A stretch of 64,000 nucleotides of DNA from Clostridiales bacterium S5-A14a (GCA_000758905.1 JRNA01000017.1:62001-126000); one strand, 5' to 3'. Positions 25,989 through 35,744 are shown, numbered from the stretch's first letter. A program made the numbers and translations. The notes: generated by a model not told the origin, from the sequence alone.

Positions 25989-26754
25989 ATATTAACCGTA
26001 ATCCTTCTAGCGTCAACATTCTTTCAATCGTGTCAATACATCCTACACCTGCCCTGATCATGCTAGCAAGTCCACCAGTTGCAATAACTTTTGGCTCTGG
26101 AGCTTCAGGATCATACTCGGCAAGCTCTTTTTTCATCATATCGACAACATATTCTACCATCCCCATATGACTGTACAAAAGACCTGCCTGCATGCTTTGA
26201 ATAGTATTTCTACATATCGCATGATTAGGGTTTTCAAGTTCAACCTTAGGTAACTTGGAAGTCTTTTCAAACAACGATTCTGCGGAAATTTTAATTCCTG
26301 GAGCAATCGTACCTCCAAGATATTCGGCATGTCTAGAGATTGCACAAAAAGTCGTCGCGGTTCCAAAGTCAATCACAATTACAGGCCCACCAAATTTTTC
26401 ATACGCAGCAACAGCATTGACAATCCTGTCAGCACCTACCTGTTTAGGATTATCATATTTTATTTTAAGCCCTGTCTTCACGCCAGATGCTACTACAATT
26501 GAATTAATCCCAAAGTATCTTTGAGAGAGATGCTGGATAGTGAAAAGCACTGAAGGAACAACAGTAGATATTATAATATCATCAATATCCTGCATTTTTA
26601 ATCCCTCATATTCAAACAGCTGGCTGACTATCATACCATACTCATCGGTACTTTTCTGGGCATCTGTTTTGATTCTCCAACTTGTAAGCAATTCTCCATC
26701 TTTGAACACTCCAAGTACAATGTTTGTATTACCAATATCAAAAGCTAATAACAT
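25936..26754 (-). CDS. coaX: Type III pantothenate kinase
   Basis: First step of coenzyme A synthesis: phosphorylates pantothenate. The 272-residue ASKHA-fold protein begins LLAFDIGNTNIVLGVF with the phosphate-binding loop, has the GADRIVNAVAAYEKFGGP block and the VIDFGTATTFCAI motif with the second catalytic Asp, then GGTIAPGI. Type III kinases are not feedback-inhibited by CoA. AAGGA lies 9 bases upstream. It is between the PucR-type regulator and dusB. Confidence 0.95.
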   Translation of the reverse strand: MLLAFDIGNTNIVLGVFKDGELLTSWRIKTDAQKSTDEYGMIVSQLFEYEGLKMQDIDDIIISTVVPSVLFTIQHLSQRYFGINSIVVASGVKTGLKIKYDNPKQVGADRIVNAVAAYEKFGGPVIVIDFGTATTFCAISRHAEYLGGTIAPGIKISAESLFEKTSKLPKVELENPNHAICRNTIQSMQAGLLYSHMGMVEYVVDMMKKELAEYDPEAPEPKVIATGGLASMIRAGVGCIDTIERMLTLEGLRLIYDKNKNQYKNRKVAPNR

Positions 26755-26760
26755 CTACGT

Positions 26761-28359
26761 CTATCCTTCCGCAATTTCAAGTCTCTTTAAAGCAAGTGCT
26801 ATCGTCAGTGCAGGTATAACCCTGTTTCCTGTAATTTCAGCACCTAGAACTTCATTTATTCTTTTTAATCTATATTGTACAGTATTAGTGTGAATGCCCA
26901 TAAATTTTGCTGTCATCGAGCTATTAAGCCCTGCATCAAGCACAAATGTCTCCAGCGTATCCAGGAGCTGCTTTGCTTTGTTGCTGCCGAGTTCCCTGTT
27001 GAATGGGTCGAGGAGATTCATGAAAGTCTCCTTTAGATTGCCATTTTGCATTCTGATGCTTGTGCAGCTGCTCACGAGAGTCATGTCGTACTTTGTGAAA
27101 ACCCTCTTATATGGGAAAACATACTCTACAAACATCCAATTTTCATTGATCAATCGATAACCTGATACCGCTCCCTCTATGCCTTCAATTCCAGTGGAGT
27201 GAAAAATTCTTACAGCCTTTGAGCCCTCTTTCATTTTAGAATATAAATCTAGACATAGCGCTTTGTATGAGCCATTTTCTTCATCTATGTCTAAGTCATC
27301 ACCCTTTAGTATTACGCCGTATATTTCTCCATCTGAGGCAATTCTCAAAATTTCAAAACCATGCCTTGATTCCATTTCATACATAAGTTGGTTTGCATGT
27401 GCAAGATCAATACCCTTGGATTGAAAAACGCTAATAATACTCTTATCGTCAATTTCAAGTTCGTTTCTAAGCGAGGACGCAAGACTCAAATTACCCCTCA
27501 TAAGGGCTTTTATAAGATCTGCTTTCGCATCTCTTTCTGGAGTAAACTTCCACATCCCCATTGCAATTTCAATAATCTCAGCGAGTTTAGTAATCTCACC
27601 TGCGGAGTAATTATCATCATTATCTACAATGAATATAAAATGTTTCTGCCCGTCTATAGAAATCGGTCCCCAGTATGTGAGGACCCCATTTACATTAATA
27701 AAGGTGTAAATTCCCGATTTTTCAACATCTCTTTCCTTGCCAAGTTTAATTGCTTCCTCAATAGTAGTCTGATGGCGCGTTTCGACTGTTAAAATTGGAT
27801 TGAAATCCTTGCTCAGCAAAATGACCTGAAAATCATTGCTTATCGCTGCTTCTTTCAGTGCAGTCTGAAAGTTAGAATATTTTTCAAAGTTTAGAAGATG
27901 GAATATGGTCTTTGTAATTAAATCATTCCTAAAATTATCACCATACAAAAGCTTATCCATAACGCCCTCTATGACGTCAGAATACCTTATATCTTCTCCA
28001 TTGTCATCCTTAACACAAAGCAGTGGCATGTCAAGTTCTCTCGCAACCTCGACTGTTTTGTCCTGCAGAAATAGATTACCGTTTCTCCAGAAAACAGCAA
28101 TGCCCGCAATTTTTGCCGCGGCAAGCGCTCTTACAACTTTAATTTGGAGTTCCTCATCCATTGGATCTCCGTCATTTCCCTGAAACGATGTAAGCACAAG
28201 CTGGTTGGGCTTTCCATTTTCAGCAAGAATGCTATCGAGTGTTGTTCCATCCATCACGGAAACACTTGTAACTCTTCTATATCCCTGCGAAGACCCAGAG
28301 AGGACCTGAGATTTACTGAGAGAGTTTATTTCAAGGCAATCATCTATTGTAACCTTCAT
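26761..28359 (-). CDS. PucR/CdaR-family transcriptional regulator
   Basis: A 532-residue regulator. The N-terminal ~125 residues match the PucR N-terminal domain type (KVTIDDCLEINSLSKSQVL). The middle is a GAF-like and CdaR-GGDEF-like region. The C-terminal helix-turn-helix is clear: NSSMTAKFMGIHTNTVQYRL followed by KRINEVLG. PucR proteins control purine or amine catabolism. The ATG at 28359 sits one base after the ftsH stop and uses GGAGG inside the end of ftsH, so the regulator is tied to ftsH expression. Effector and target unknown. Confidence 0.87.
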   Translation of the reverse strand: MKVTIDDCLEINSLSKSQVLSGSSQGYRRVTSVSVMDGTTLDSILAENGKPNQLVLTSFQGNDGDPMDEELQIKVVRALAAAKIAGIAVFWRNGNLFLQDKTVEVARELDMPLLCVKDDNGEDIRYSDVIEGVMDKLLYGDNFRNDLITKTIFHLLNFEKYSNFQTALKEAAISNDFQVILLSKDFNPILTVETRHQTTIEEAIKLGKERDVEKSGIYTFINVNGVLTYWGPISIDGQKHFIFIVDNDDNYSAGEITKLAEIIEIAMGMWKFTPERDAKADLIKALMRGNLSLASSLRNELEIDDKSIISVFQSKGIDLAHANQLMYEMESRHGFEILRIASDGEIYGVILKGDDLDIDEENGSYKALCLDLYSKMKEGSKAVRIFHSTGIEGIEGAVSGYRLINENWMFVEYVFPYKRVFTKYDMTLVSSCTSIRMQNGNLKETFMNLLDPFNRELGSNKAKQLLDTLETFVLDAGLNSSMTAKFMGIHTNTVQYRLKRINEVLGAEITGNRVIPALTIALALKRLEIAEG

Positions 28360-28360
28360 T

Positions 28361-30709
28361 TTATTCCTCCTCAGAATCCTCAAAGTCTCGAGAATCTTTT
28401 GTTTCTATGTCTCCGGTTTCTATGCCAGCATCTATATTTGTCTGACCTTCATTTTTATCATGATCTTCGACATTCATATTTTTTTCTTCGTCGTTTTTCG
28501 GCTTATCTTCATTATTATCATCTGTATTTTCGCGAATGATGACAACTTTGTTTTTAGTGCCAAGATGAGGATTGCCAGGTATTCTTCCTGCAACTGCAAC
28601 TACCTTAGACTTATCATTTGGGAACAATTCTTTAGCCTTTGACTTGGCCTCAGCAATCATTCTATCTCTTTCAGCAGCATCTCTAGCATTTTCTTCCTTA
28701 ATGAGTTTTTCCTCTTCCATGATCTGCTCAGCCAAGGCTTCTGCATCGATTTCATCATTGTAAAGTGCTTCAAACTGCTTACCGTCAATTGTCTCAACCT
28801 TTAGCAAAGCTTCAGCTACCCTAACGAGCTTATCCATATTCTCTTCGAGAATCCTCTTAGTTTCATCAAAGGCTTTTTCGATAATTCTCCTGACTTCTTC
28901 ATCTATCTCGGAAGCTGTCGTTTCTGAATGATTTTGTCTAGTTGAGAAGTCCTTTCCTAGGAAAACTTCGTCTGAGCCACTATAATTGACAGGTCCAAGT
29001 TTTTCGCTGAACCCGTATTTTGTTACCATATCTCTTGCGATATCCGTTGCTCTTTGAATATCGTTTGATGCACCTGTACTGATGTCTTCCAGAGTTAGAT
29101 GTTCAGCAACTCGTCCGCCAAGAAGATGTAATATATCGTTGAACATACCCTTTCTAGTCTTGAAGAATCGCTCATCCTTAGGAAGTGACATGGTAAATCC
29201 GCCTGCCATTCCTCTAGGTACAATAGTCACCTGATGCACAGGGTCAGAATCTGGAATGGACCTCATGACAATTGCATGTCCCGCTTCGTGATAAGCGGTC
29301 AATCGTCTTTCAGCCTCAGAAATCACCCTACTCTTCTTCGCAGGGCCAGCAATAACCTTCGTAGTTGCTTCTTCTATATCGTTCATCCTTATCCTCGTGC
29401 CATTTCTTCTGGCAGCGAGCAAGGCTGCTTCATTCAGTAGGTTTTCAATGTCCGCTGGAGTGAATCCAGGGGTTCTTCTAGCTAAAATGCTAGGTGAAAC
29501 CTGCTCATCCATTGGCTTATTCTTTGAATGAACCTTAATTATCTCTTCTCTTCCCTTTACGTCAGGAATACCTATCACGATTTGTCTATCAAATCTGCCT
29601 GGTCTCAAAATAGCTGGATCCAAAACATCAGGCCTATTAGTTGCAGCCATTATTATGACTCCAGAATTTTCTCCAAATCCGTCCATTTCAACAAGCAACT
29701 GGTTTAAAGTCTGTTCTCTTTCATCATTGCCTCCACCAAGACCAGCTCCTCTTTTTCTACCAACTGCGTCTATCTCATCAATGAACACAATACAAGGAGA
29801 ATTTTTCTTAGCCTGATCGAACAAATCTCTAACCCTTGAAGCACCGACACCTACGAACATCTCAACAAAATCGGATCCACTGATTGTAAAGAATGGCACT
29901 CCGGCTTCACCTGCTGTTGCTCTCGATACATAGGTTTTACCTGTTCCTGGTGGTCCCACAAGCAAGATTCCCTTAGGAATACGTGCTCCCAAATGTTGGT
30001 ATTTAAATGGGTCCTTAAGGAAGTCAACAACCTCCAAAAGCTCCTCTTTTTCCTCATGTAGTCCTGCAACGTCATCAAAGGTAATTTTCTTGCCATCACC
30101 CTTATACATCTTGGCCTTGCTCTTACCAAAATTAAACGCTTTGCCCTGTCCACCCTTAGACATCATAATAAATAGAAACACGGCAATTCCAACCATCACA
30201 AGAGTTGGAAGAAAGTTCACAAATCCTTCCATCACTGAAGGCGGCTTTGTCGTAAATTCCTTGATTTTTCCGTCTTTCAACTGTGGGAAAACATAATTTT
30301 CTTCAAGCCAAGCTATCTCATTTAAATATGGCGCATACGCAACCACATATTTTTTCTTTTGTTCTTTGCCGTTGTCCCCTAGGATTGAGTTCAGAGACTT
30401 TTCAATTGCCTCCTTTTGTTTGTCAGGGTCGTTGCTATTGCTTGATTTCTTGATTTCATCTCGCTCTTTTTTCTTCTTTTTCTCTGCTGCTTCTGCCTGT
30501 TTTCTCTCTTTGGCAGTCATTATCTGAGCACGAATTTTTCTCTCAGAAATATCAATTTTAACAACTTCACCCTTTTCTAGATATTTAATCATCGTCGAAA
30601 AAGGAACCTGTTTTTCAGTATAATTATTCCCCTTAAAATACGATGCCATCCCAAGGATTATTGCACATATTATCAGATATACAACTAAATTCTTACCGAA
30701 TTTCTTCAA
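28361..30709 (-). CDS. ftsH: ATP-dependent zinc metalloprotease FtsH
   Basis: Membrane AAA+ protease for quality control. N-terminal membrane segment (~7-24), an extracytoplasmic region, second segment (~164-183), Walker A GPPGTGKT (252-259), Walker [10 protein letters not shown], and zinc site HEAGH (474-478). At 782 residues it is longer than the usual ~640. The excess is a lysine/glutamate-rich insertion (about 66-120) in the extracytoplasmic region and an acidic C-terminal tail (~710-782). It starts at TTG with AGGAGG 8 bases upstream. Confidence 0.96.
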   Translation of the reverse strand: MKKFGKNLVVYLIICAIILGMASYFKGNNYTEKQVPFSTMIKYLEKGEVVKIDISERKIRAQIMTAKERKQAEAAEKKKKKERDEIKKSSNSNDPDKQKEAIEKSLNSILGDNGKEQKKKYVVAYAPYLNEIAWLEENYVFPQLKDGKIKEFTTKPPSVMEGFVNFLPTLVMVGIAVFLFIMMSKGGQGKAFNFGKSKAKMYKGDGKKITFDDVAGLHEEKEELLEVVDFLKDPFKYQHLGARIPKGILLVGPPGTGKTYVSRATAGEAGVPFFTISGSDFVEMFVGVGASRVRDLFDQAKKNSPCIVFIDEIDAVGRKRGAGLGGGNDEREQTLNQLLVEMDGFGENSGVIIMAATNRPDVLDPAILRPGRFDRQIVIGIPDVKGREEIIKVHSKNKPMDEQVSPSILARRTPGFTPADIENLLNEAALLAARRNGTRIRMNDIEEATTKVIAGPAKKSRVISEAERRLTAYHEAGHAIVMRSIPDSDPVHQVTIVPRGMAGGFTMSLPKDERFFKTRKGMFNDILHLLGGRVAEHLTLEDISTGASNDIQRATDIARDMVTKYGFSEKLGPVNYSGSDEVFLGKDFSTRQNHSETTASEIDEEVRRIIEKAFDETKRILEENMDKLVRVAEALLKVETIDGKQFEALYNDEIDAEALAEQIMEEEKLIKEENARDAAERDRMIAEAKSKAKELFPNDKSKVVAVAGRIPGNPHLGTKNKVVIIRENTDDNNEDKPKNDEEKNMNVEDHDKNEGQTNIDAGIETGDIETKDSRDFEDSEEE

Positions 30710-30746
30710 ATTATAGTCCTCCTAACTTGCTGCAAACAGCCTTAAT

Positions 30747-30775
30747 ATGATATCACATTTGCCTTAAAATCTCAA
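30747..30775 (-). promoter_or_regulatory. Promoter upstream of ftsH
   Basis: Minus strand: -35 TTGAGA (30770-30775), 17-bp spacer, -10 TATCAT (30747-30752). It lies between tilS and ftsH, so ftsH can be expressed independently. Confidence 0.6.
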
Positions 30776-30799
30776 TATAAAAGCAATATCTATTATCTC

Positions 30800-32323
30800 C
30801 TAATCTCTGAAAATATCAATACGAAACCAGCCAGCGTTATCAAGTTCACCGCAATTTTTCGCCTTAGGATTTTCAATTTGAAAATCACCCGACAATCTCC
30901 CATTAGAACGTCCCGTCAGATCTGCAATCCAAATTATTTCTGAACCAACGGCAAGGAGTGGTATTCGGTTCCTCAAAATTCTCGGAATCTTATCGTCCAC
31001 AAAGATATTCTTAATTTTCTTTCTTCCGCCGTCCTTTAATATCATATAATCGCCCGACTGTCGATAGCGCAAAACAGGTTTCTTCGACTTACCATATTTT
31101 TGCTCAAACACTTCCTTTGAAAGGAAGACAATAAAGTGCAAATATCTATTTTCAAATTGCCAGTGAATATTTTGAGTATATTCATCAGAATTAACGGCTT
31201 CATTAGAATTAGCGACTTTCACATGACATTTTTCAGCAATATTCTCAGGTAATTTATCTGCCGTTGAAATGTACATCTCAAACAAGTTTTTCTTTGAGAA
31301 AATCTCATTTGAAAAAATACCAATTTCTCCATATATTCTGCATGCCTTAAAACCATAGGGCAGATCAATTCCAGTTGATGGATTCTCAGACTTTAGAAGT
31401 GCGACAAGTGCTTCCAGATGCTTATAACTTATATTTTCAAAAAGACCCATACGCTTTATTATTTGAGAAAACACCCTCTTCTGTACTACAACGTGATAAG
31501 GTCTTAGTTCATCTGTAGAAACCATCGTTATAGATTGCGTTAAAATTATTTTGTTTTCACGTTTCAATTTTTCTATGCATTGGTAAGCTTTGATCTCAAG
31601 AAATTCGTACTGTTCGTCCGCTATTTCTCCGAGCCTTACAACGGCCTCTTTAAAAGCCGGATTGATGCTTTCCATTGCAGGTATTATATCAAGTCTGATC
31701 TTATTTCTCGCGTATATGGGCATTTCGTTTGTTTCGTCCTCACAGTAAGTCAATCCCTCTGATTGCAAAGCTTCTAGTATGTCGCGTTTAGAAATATCCA
31801 GTAGCGGTCTTATAATCTCATATCCCTGTGATGTGATTTCATACTTCTGCATGGCCCTAAGCCCCGTTACGCCAGTACCTCTTATTATCCTGAATAGAAT
31901 GGTCTCCGCCTGGTCATCCATATTGTGCGCTACCAAAATTGGCGGAAATTTACCAGTCTCTTTAAAGACTTTTTCTGTTTCCTCATAGAAAGCCTGATAT
32001 CTGACTTTTCGCCCAGTTTCTTCCGTGGAAATCTTAAGCACCTTTGCAAGCGACGCGACGTCCGCAGAAACCACTGTCAGCGGGCAATTATTTTGTCTAC
32101 AAATTTCTCTCACAAAATCTTCGTCAGCATTGCTTTCCACCCCACGAAGTCCGTGATTGACATGAACGCAGTTTATCGTGATACCAAGTTTGTCCCTCAT
32201 CTGATTTAAAGCATAAAAAAGACACGCTGAATCAGGCCCCCCTGACAAAGCGAGAACTACCTGGTCTCCCTCATTAATGAAATTCAAACCTTCAATATGT
32301 TCTCTAATTTCGTTCAAAGTCAT
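30800..32323 (-). CDS. tilS: tRNA(Ile)-lysidine synthase
   Basis: Modifies C34 of the minor tRNA-Ile so that it reads AUA. The PP-loop SGGPDS is intact near residues 27-32 (from this start), followed by the VHVNHGLRG, RKVRYQAFYE and AHNMDDQAETILFRI blocks. Two C-terminal TilS domains follow, with RQSGDYMILKDGGRKK near the end. The start used is the ATG at 32323, where homology begins; an ATG nine codons earlier is possible. A TGGTATAAT box ends only six bases before 32323. The hprT gene often found between tilS and ftsH is absent. Confidence 0.94.
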   Translation of the reverse strand: MTLNEIREHIEGLNFINEGDQVVLALSGGPDSACLFYALNQMRDKLGITINCVHVNHGLRGVESNADEDFVREICRQNNCPLTVVSADVASLAKVLKISTEETGRKVRYQAFYEETEKVFKETGKFPPILVAHNMDDQAETILFRIIRGTGVTGLRAMQKYEITSQGYEIIRPLLDISKRDILEALQSEGLTYCEDETNEMPIYARNKIRLDIIPAMESINPAFKEAVVRLGEIADEQYEFLEIKAYQCIEKLKRENKIILTQSITMVSTDELRPYHVVVQKRVFSQIIKRMGLFENISYKHLEALVALLKSENPSTGIDLPYGFKACRIYGEIGIFSNEIFSKKNLFEMYISTADKLPENIAEKCHVKVANSNEAVNSDEYTQNIHWQFENRYLHFIVFLSKEVFEQKYGKSKKPVLRYRQSGDYMILKDGGRKKIKNIFVDDKIPRILRNRIPLLAVGSEIIWIADLTGRSNGRLSGDFQIENPKAKNCGELDNAGWFRIDIFRD

Positions 32324-32326
32324 ATT

Positions 32327-32338
32327 GGAATTATACCA
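32327..32338 (-). promoter_or_regulatory. Extended -10 box directly before the tilS ATG
   Basis: Minus strand TGG followed by TATAAT (32330-32335), six bases before the ATG at 32323. No good -35 box and no Shine-Dalgarno sequence. It would start transcription at or next to the ATG. Confidence 0.5.
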
Positions 32339-32397
32339 CAAATTGCGCATACTTCACATGAAAAGTCATATTTTTAATCGTTTTTTGTTATCTGCAA

Positions 32398-32441
32398 CAA
32401 AATACCGGTCAAATGCAGCATTTCGCTGCATTTGTACCGGC
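32398..32441 (-). terminator. Terminator of the cbi operon
   Basis: Minus strand: a long stem, CCGG(TAC)AAATGCAGC with its complement, around a five-base loop and followed by TATTTTGTT. It lies 30 nt after the cbiO stop. Confidence 0.75.
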
Positions 32442-32473
32442 TCAAGTTTCAAATTAGTTACCTTTCGTAAAGG

Positions 32474-33325
32474 CTATTTCTTGATTAGTTTATCGAGTTC
32501 TTCAATCGTCCTCGGTGTATCTTCAACCTTTTCGATTACACCTTTTTCAACCAATCTATCATAAAAATCTAAAATCATAGGTTTCTCAAGATTAGCTTTT
32601 TTCAGGACTTCAACATTATGGAATACAGCCCTTGGTTTATCATGCATGATTACCTTACCAGCATCGATGACTACAACCTCATCTGCCCATCCGTAAGCGT
32701 AATTTACATCATGAGTAGATACAAGAACGGTAATCCCCTCCTCAACCATCATTTCTATTATATTATTAACTATATATGTATGTTTAGGATCAAGCGATGA
32801 TGCTGGCTCATCTAGAATTACGATTTTTGGCATCATAACCAAAACATCCGCAATCGAAACCTGTTTCTTCTGACCACCTGACAAAGCGTGAGTTGCCTTA
32901 TGTACGAAAGGGCCTATCAGAAGCCTGTCAACAACCTTATTCACAGCCTCCTCCGCTTCTTCAGCACTCATACCCATATTCATCGCACCAAAAGAGATTT
33001 CCTGCTTTACACTGGCAGAAAATAGTTGATTGTCCGGATCCTGAAAAACAATTCCAACCTTCGACCTCAGTTCCAGAAGCGACTTCTTGTCATAGGTAAC
33101 TTCTTTTCCATCTACCTCAAGCCTACCCTTTATTAACTTGTGTATGCCATTTAGTGTCAAGAAAAACGTCGACTTTCCTGCGCCGTTTGCACCTAGAAAT
33201 GCTATTTTTTTGCCTCTCTCGAGCTCGAGTGAAAATCCGTCAAGTGAATACGTCTGCTCATCATCATATGAAAAATAAAGGTTTTCAGCCTTCACAATTA
33301 TATCTTTCTTTTTATCTTCCTGCAT
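32474..33325 (-). CDS. cbiO: Cobalt ECF transporter ATPase CbiO
   Basis: Cytosolic ABC ATPase of the cobalt importer. 283 residues from the chosen start. Walker A is GANGAGKS, Q-loop VGIVFQDPDNQLF (family-typical), signature LSGGQKKQVSIADVL, Walker B VILDEPASSLD and the H-loop STHD. The start at 33325 is chosen because AGAGG lies seven bases upstream; the frame is open for 14 more codons that overlap cbiQ. Last gene of cbiMNQO. Confidence 0.94.
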   Translation of the reverse strand: MQEDKKKDIIVKAENLYFSYDDEQTYSLDGFSLELERGKKIAFLGANGAGKSTFFLTLNGIHKLIKGRLEVDGKEVTYDKKSLLELRSKVGIVFQDPDNQLFSASVKQEISFGAMNMGMSAEEAEEAVNKVVDRLLIGPFVHKATHALSGGQKKQVSIADVLVMMPKIVILDEPASSLDPKHTYIVNNIIEMMVEEGITVLVSTHDVNYAYGWADEVVVIDAGKVIMHDKPRAVFHNVEVLKKANLEKPMILDFYDRLVEKGVIEKVEDTPRTIEELDKLIKK

Positions 33326-33345
33326 ATTGCTACCTCTAATAGACG

Positions 33346-34134
33346 TTAAATGTAGATTATTCCACACACTTTAATCCATATTGTTACAGCGAGCATCACA
33401 GCCCCAAGAAGCCCGATCATTAACATAGTTTTACTATTTTGTTCATAATGTTCTTCAATCATTCTCAGTTCACCGTCGTATCCACGTGCCTCCATAGCAT
33501 CAAATAAATTTCCTGATCGCTTGAGTGAGTTAATGAAGAGGGCTGATAGCATCCCAGCAAATGATTTGATTGATGTCCTATAATCCTTATAACCAAGCCT
33601 TGATTTCTGAGATGTCGTGATGTTCATTGCAACGTTTAAGAGTATAAATATAAATCTGTAAATTAGCATCATAAGTTCAACAAAGATTTTTGGCAGTTTC
33701 CATTTTTTAAGAACAGAAATTATATCTGGCATCGTTGTATTGAGTGACAGAAAATAAAGGCTCGAAACTGAAGCCATTGCTGTCATTATCAGTTGAAAAC
33801 CCTTCCACATTCCTATTTTGCTTCCCGTTAGAAAATAACTGCCGATAGGAATAGCATAAAGATCTAGCGTGGTCTTTGATATATTTACAAATAGTGCAAT
33901 TGTACCGAAAATTAAAAATGATAGCGGCCAAGTTAGCAAGACGCGGTATCGCTTCCCGTTTAGGCCACCCTTAAACACATTCAAATAATAGTTAAGTGAC
34001 AAAATAACAATGGCCATAACAACTGATCTGCTTGCGATCAAAAGAATCAGTGTCAACAGACAGTACAAAACTTTTTCGGTAGGATTAACATATCTAAGTT
34101 TGGAATAATAGCACAGTTTATCTATAATAAGCAT
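33346..34134 (-). CDS. cbiQ: Cobalt ECF transporter T-component CbiQ
   Basis: A 262-residue membrane protein with about five or six segments that couples the ATPase to the CbiMN substrate unit. The cytosolic coupling part has the ECF T signature SLKRSGNLFDAMEARGYDGE (the AxxxRG motif). AAGGGG lies five bases before the ATG. A terminator-like hairpin lies between it and cbiN. Confidence 0.92.
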   Translation of the reverse strand: MLIIDKLCYYSKLRYVNPTEKVLYCLLTLILLIASRSVVMAIVILSLNYYLNVFKGGLNGKRYRVLLTWPLSFLIFGTIALFVNISKTTLDLYAIPIGSYFLTGSKIGMWKGFQLIMTAMASVSSLYFLSLNTTMPDIISVLKKWKLPKIFVELMMLIYRFIFILLNVAMNITTSQKSRLGYKDYRTSIKSFAGMLSALFINSLKRSGNLFDAMEARGYDGELRMIEEHYEQNSKTMLMIGLLGAVMLAVTIWIKVCGIIYI

Positions 34135-34145
34135 ATTTTCCCCTT

Positions 34146-34180
34146 AAAAAATATGTCGGCCGGGTAACCCAGCCGACATA
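34146..34180 (-). terminator. Terminator-like hairpin inside the cbi operon, between cbiN and cbiQ
   Basis: Minus strand: TATGTCGGC, ~11-nt loop, GCCGACATA, then six T residues. Stem perfect at nine pairs. It would reduce transcription of cbiQO relative to cbiMN. Confidence 0.8.
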
Positions 34181-34234
34181 GATATACCTTCAGTGCATAT
34201 TATAAAATATCACATACACTTATTCGAAAGAAAT

Positions 34235-34606
34235 TTAGTCTTCGTCAGCGTCTTCAGGGATGCCATATTTTTTCCTGTCCTTAGCACGCTGTGTAAGTCT
34301 TCCCATAATAAATGCGACAACTCCTACACCAATACCTGTCTGTACGCAGAAAATCAGTGATTCAACTTCGCCAGGAAGTTCTCCACCAAGCATCTTTTCT
34401 AGTATTGGTTCAGCCCATGGCTCATACTCATAGTCATCGTCTGTGATTCCTTTTTGCTCTTTTACAATTTCGCTGATTGCACCGCTTCCTGCATCATCAG
34501 ATCCGCCAAATTCAGCATCCTTAAGTGCAAATAGAGGAACTATTGCAAGAAGTACGCAGATGATAATCAATAAAACAGCAACTTTTGAACTACCCTTCTT
34601 ATTCAT
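34235..34606 (-). CDS. cbiN: Cobalt transport accessory protein CbiN
   Basis: A 123-residue protein with two membrane segments (VAVLLIIICVLLAIVPLF and VQTGIGVGVVAFIMGRL) joined by an acidic extracytoplasmic loop containing the YEPWAEPI block typical of CbiN. It supports CbiM in metal capture. Two ATGs lie in tandem; the second (34606) has the better spacing, six bases from AGGAGG. It begins 10 nt after cbiM. Confidence 0.9.
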   Translation of the reverse strand: MNKKGSSKVAVLLIIICVLLAIVPLFALKDAEFGGSDDAGSGAISEIVKEQKGITDDDYEYEPWAEPILEKMLGGELPGEVESLIFCVQTGIGVGVVAFIMGRLTQRAKDRKKYGIPEDADED

Positions 34607-34616
34607 CATCCACCTC

Positions 34617-35363
34617 CTATTTCTGTGGTGCAAGACCGATAGCTCTCATCTCAGGTTTAGCATAGTTCATAAGAGCCATATATACAAGTGCGGACAAAAT
34701 ACCTTCAATGATAGCAAGAGGTACCTGAGTTGCTGCAAAGATTCCTAGGAATTTAGCAACAGAAGCCATAACTCCGCCTGTCTCTGAAGGATATGCAAAT
34801 GCAAGCTGGAAGCTTGTGATGCAATATGTGAACAGATCGCCAAGAGCTGTTGCAAGGAAGATTGCAAAAGGCTTGTTTATGTTAGTGCCCTTTAGTCCCT
34901 TCCAAATAAGCCATGTTAGGATCGGTCCACCGATAGCCATTGAGAATGTGTTAGCACCTAGAGTTGTAAGACCACCGTGTGCTAGCAGAATTGCCTGGAA
35001 TAGCAAAACAATAATTCCAAGTACGCTTGTTGCTGCTGGTCCGAAAAGCACAGCTCCAAGGCCTGTTCCTGTCATATGTGAACAGCTTCCTGTTACTGAA
35101 GGAATCTTGAGGGATGAAAGCACAAATACAAATGCGCCTGCCATCGCGATTAGAACCATAGTCCTTCTATTTTCCTCTGTTAGTTTTTTAATTTTAATAA
35201 TACCTGCTACTACGAATGGAACCGAAATAGCTCCCCAAATCAAGCAGTGCGTAAGTGGCAAATAGCCTTCCATGATGTGCATTCCGTGGGACACAGGTAC
35301 AACACCGAAAACTAGTGCAAAAGCACAGCTCAAAGAAAGGAGAATTTTTTCTCTTTTAGTCAT
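34617..35363 (-). CDS. cbiM: Cobalt ECF transporter substrate-binding subunit CbiM
   Basis: Membrane protein that binds Co2+ through its N-terminal loop. After a signal-like segment (ILLSLSCAFALVFGVVPVSHG) comes the conserved metal-binding start MHIMEGYLPLTHCLIWG. Later blocks include SCSHMTGTGLGAVLFGP and the H/G-rich LAHGGLTTLGAN. 248 residues from the ATG at 35363, which has AGGAGG five bases upstream; earlier in-frame codons lack this. First gene after the cobalamin riboswitch. Confidence 0.95.
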   Translation of the reverse strand: MTKREKILLSLSCAFALVFGVVPVSHGMHIMEGYLPLTHCLIWGAISVPFVVAGIIKIKKLTEENRRTMVLIAMAGAFVFVLSSLKIPSVTGSCSHMTGTGLGAVLFGPAATSVLGIIVLLFQAILLAHGGLTTLGANTFSMAIGGPILTWLIWKGLKGTNINKPFAIFLATALGDLFTYCITSFQLAFAYPSETGGVMASVAKFLGIFAATQVPLAIIEGILSALVYMALMNYAKPEMRAIGLAPQK

Positions 35364-35444
35364 AATGACCTCCTTTGATAAAAATAAAAACACTTAAAAT
35401 ACTTTATGAATTATGATATCGGAACAGAATTCGAGCCAAACATT

Positions 35445-35472
35445 CAACAAAAAATGCCCAACAGGGCATATC
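35445..35472 (-). terminator. Terminator of the cobalamin riboswitch expression platform
   Basis: Minus strand: TGCCC, TGTT loop, GGGCA, then six T residues, about 90 nt before cbiM. Ligand binding upstream would favour this hairpin. Confidence 0.8.
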
Positions 35473-35514
35473 ATTTTTAGACACAAAAATCATCAATGCC
35501 TGTCATCTCTCGTA

Positions 35515-35712
35515 ACATTCCGCATAAATTCAGTGGCAGTTCTTCTGACTTCGATATCACTGGGCGTTTAGCCTTCCCAAAAGACTTATTATACAACCTA
35601 GCATATTTAAACTTTAATATATGCACATATGTCGTCTCTCAGTGGCGATATTAAACGTCCTCAATCTTCACAGCGGCGGGACCGTGGAAGCTTCTACTTC
35701 CTTCTCTTTTAA
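35515..35712 (-). promoter_or_regulatory. Cobalamin riboswitch upstream of cbiMNQO
   Basis: On the minus strand the conserved core GGTCCCGCCGCTGTGA is followed by GCCACTG and, near the 3' side, a B12-box-like GTCAGAAGAACTGCC. This order matches the AdoCbl riboswitch family. It lies between a promoter and a terminator, so excess cobalamin should shut off cobalt uptake. Edges are approximate. Confidence 0.88.
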
Positions 35713-35744
35713 ACAATATGTACCATCTGAATAATTCCATGTTT

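Noticed and set aside
30700-32323. Missing hprT between tilS and ftsH as a deletion scar
   Set aside because: The gap is short and holds a good ftsH promoter; many Clostridia lack hprT here, so no scar can be argued.
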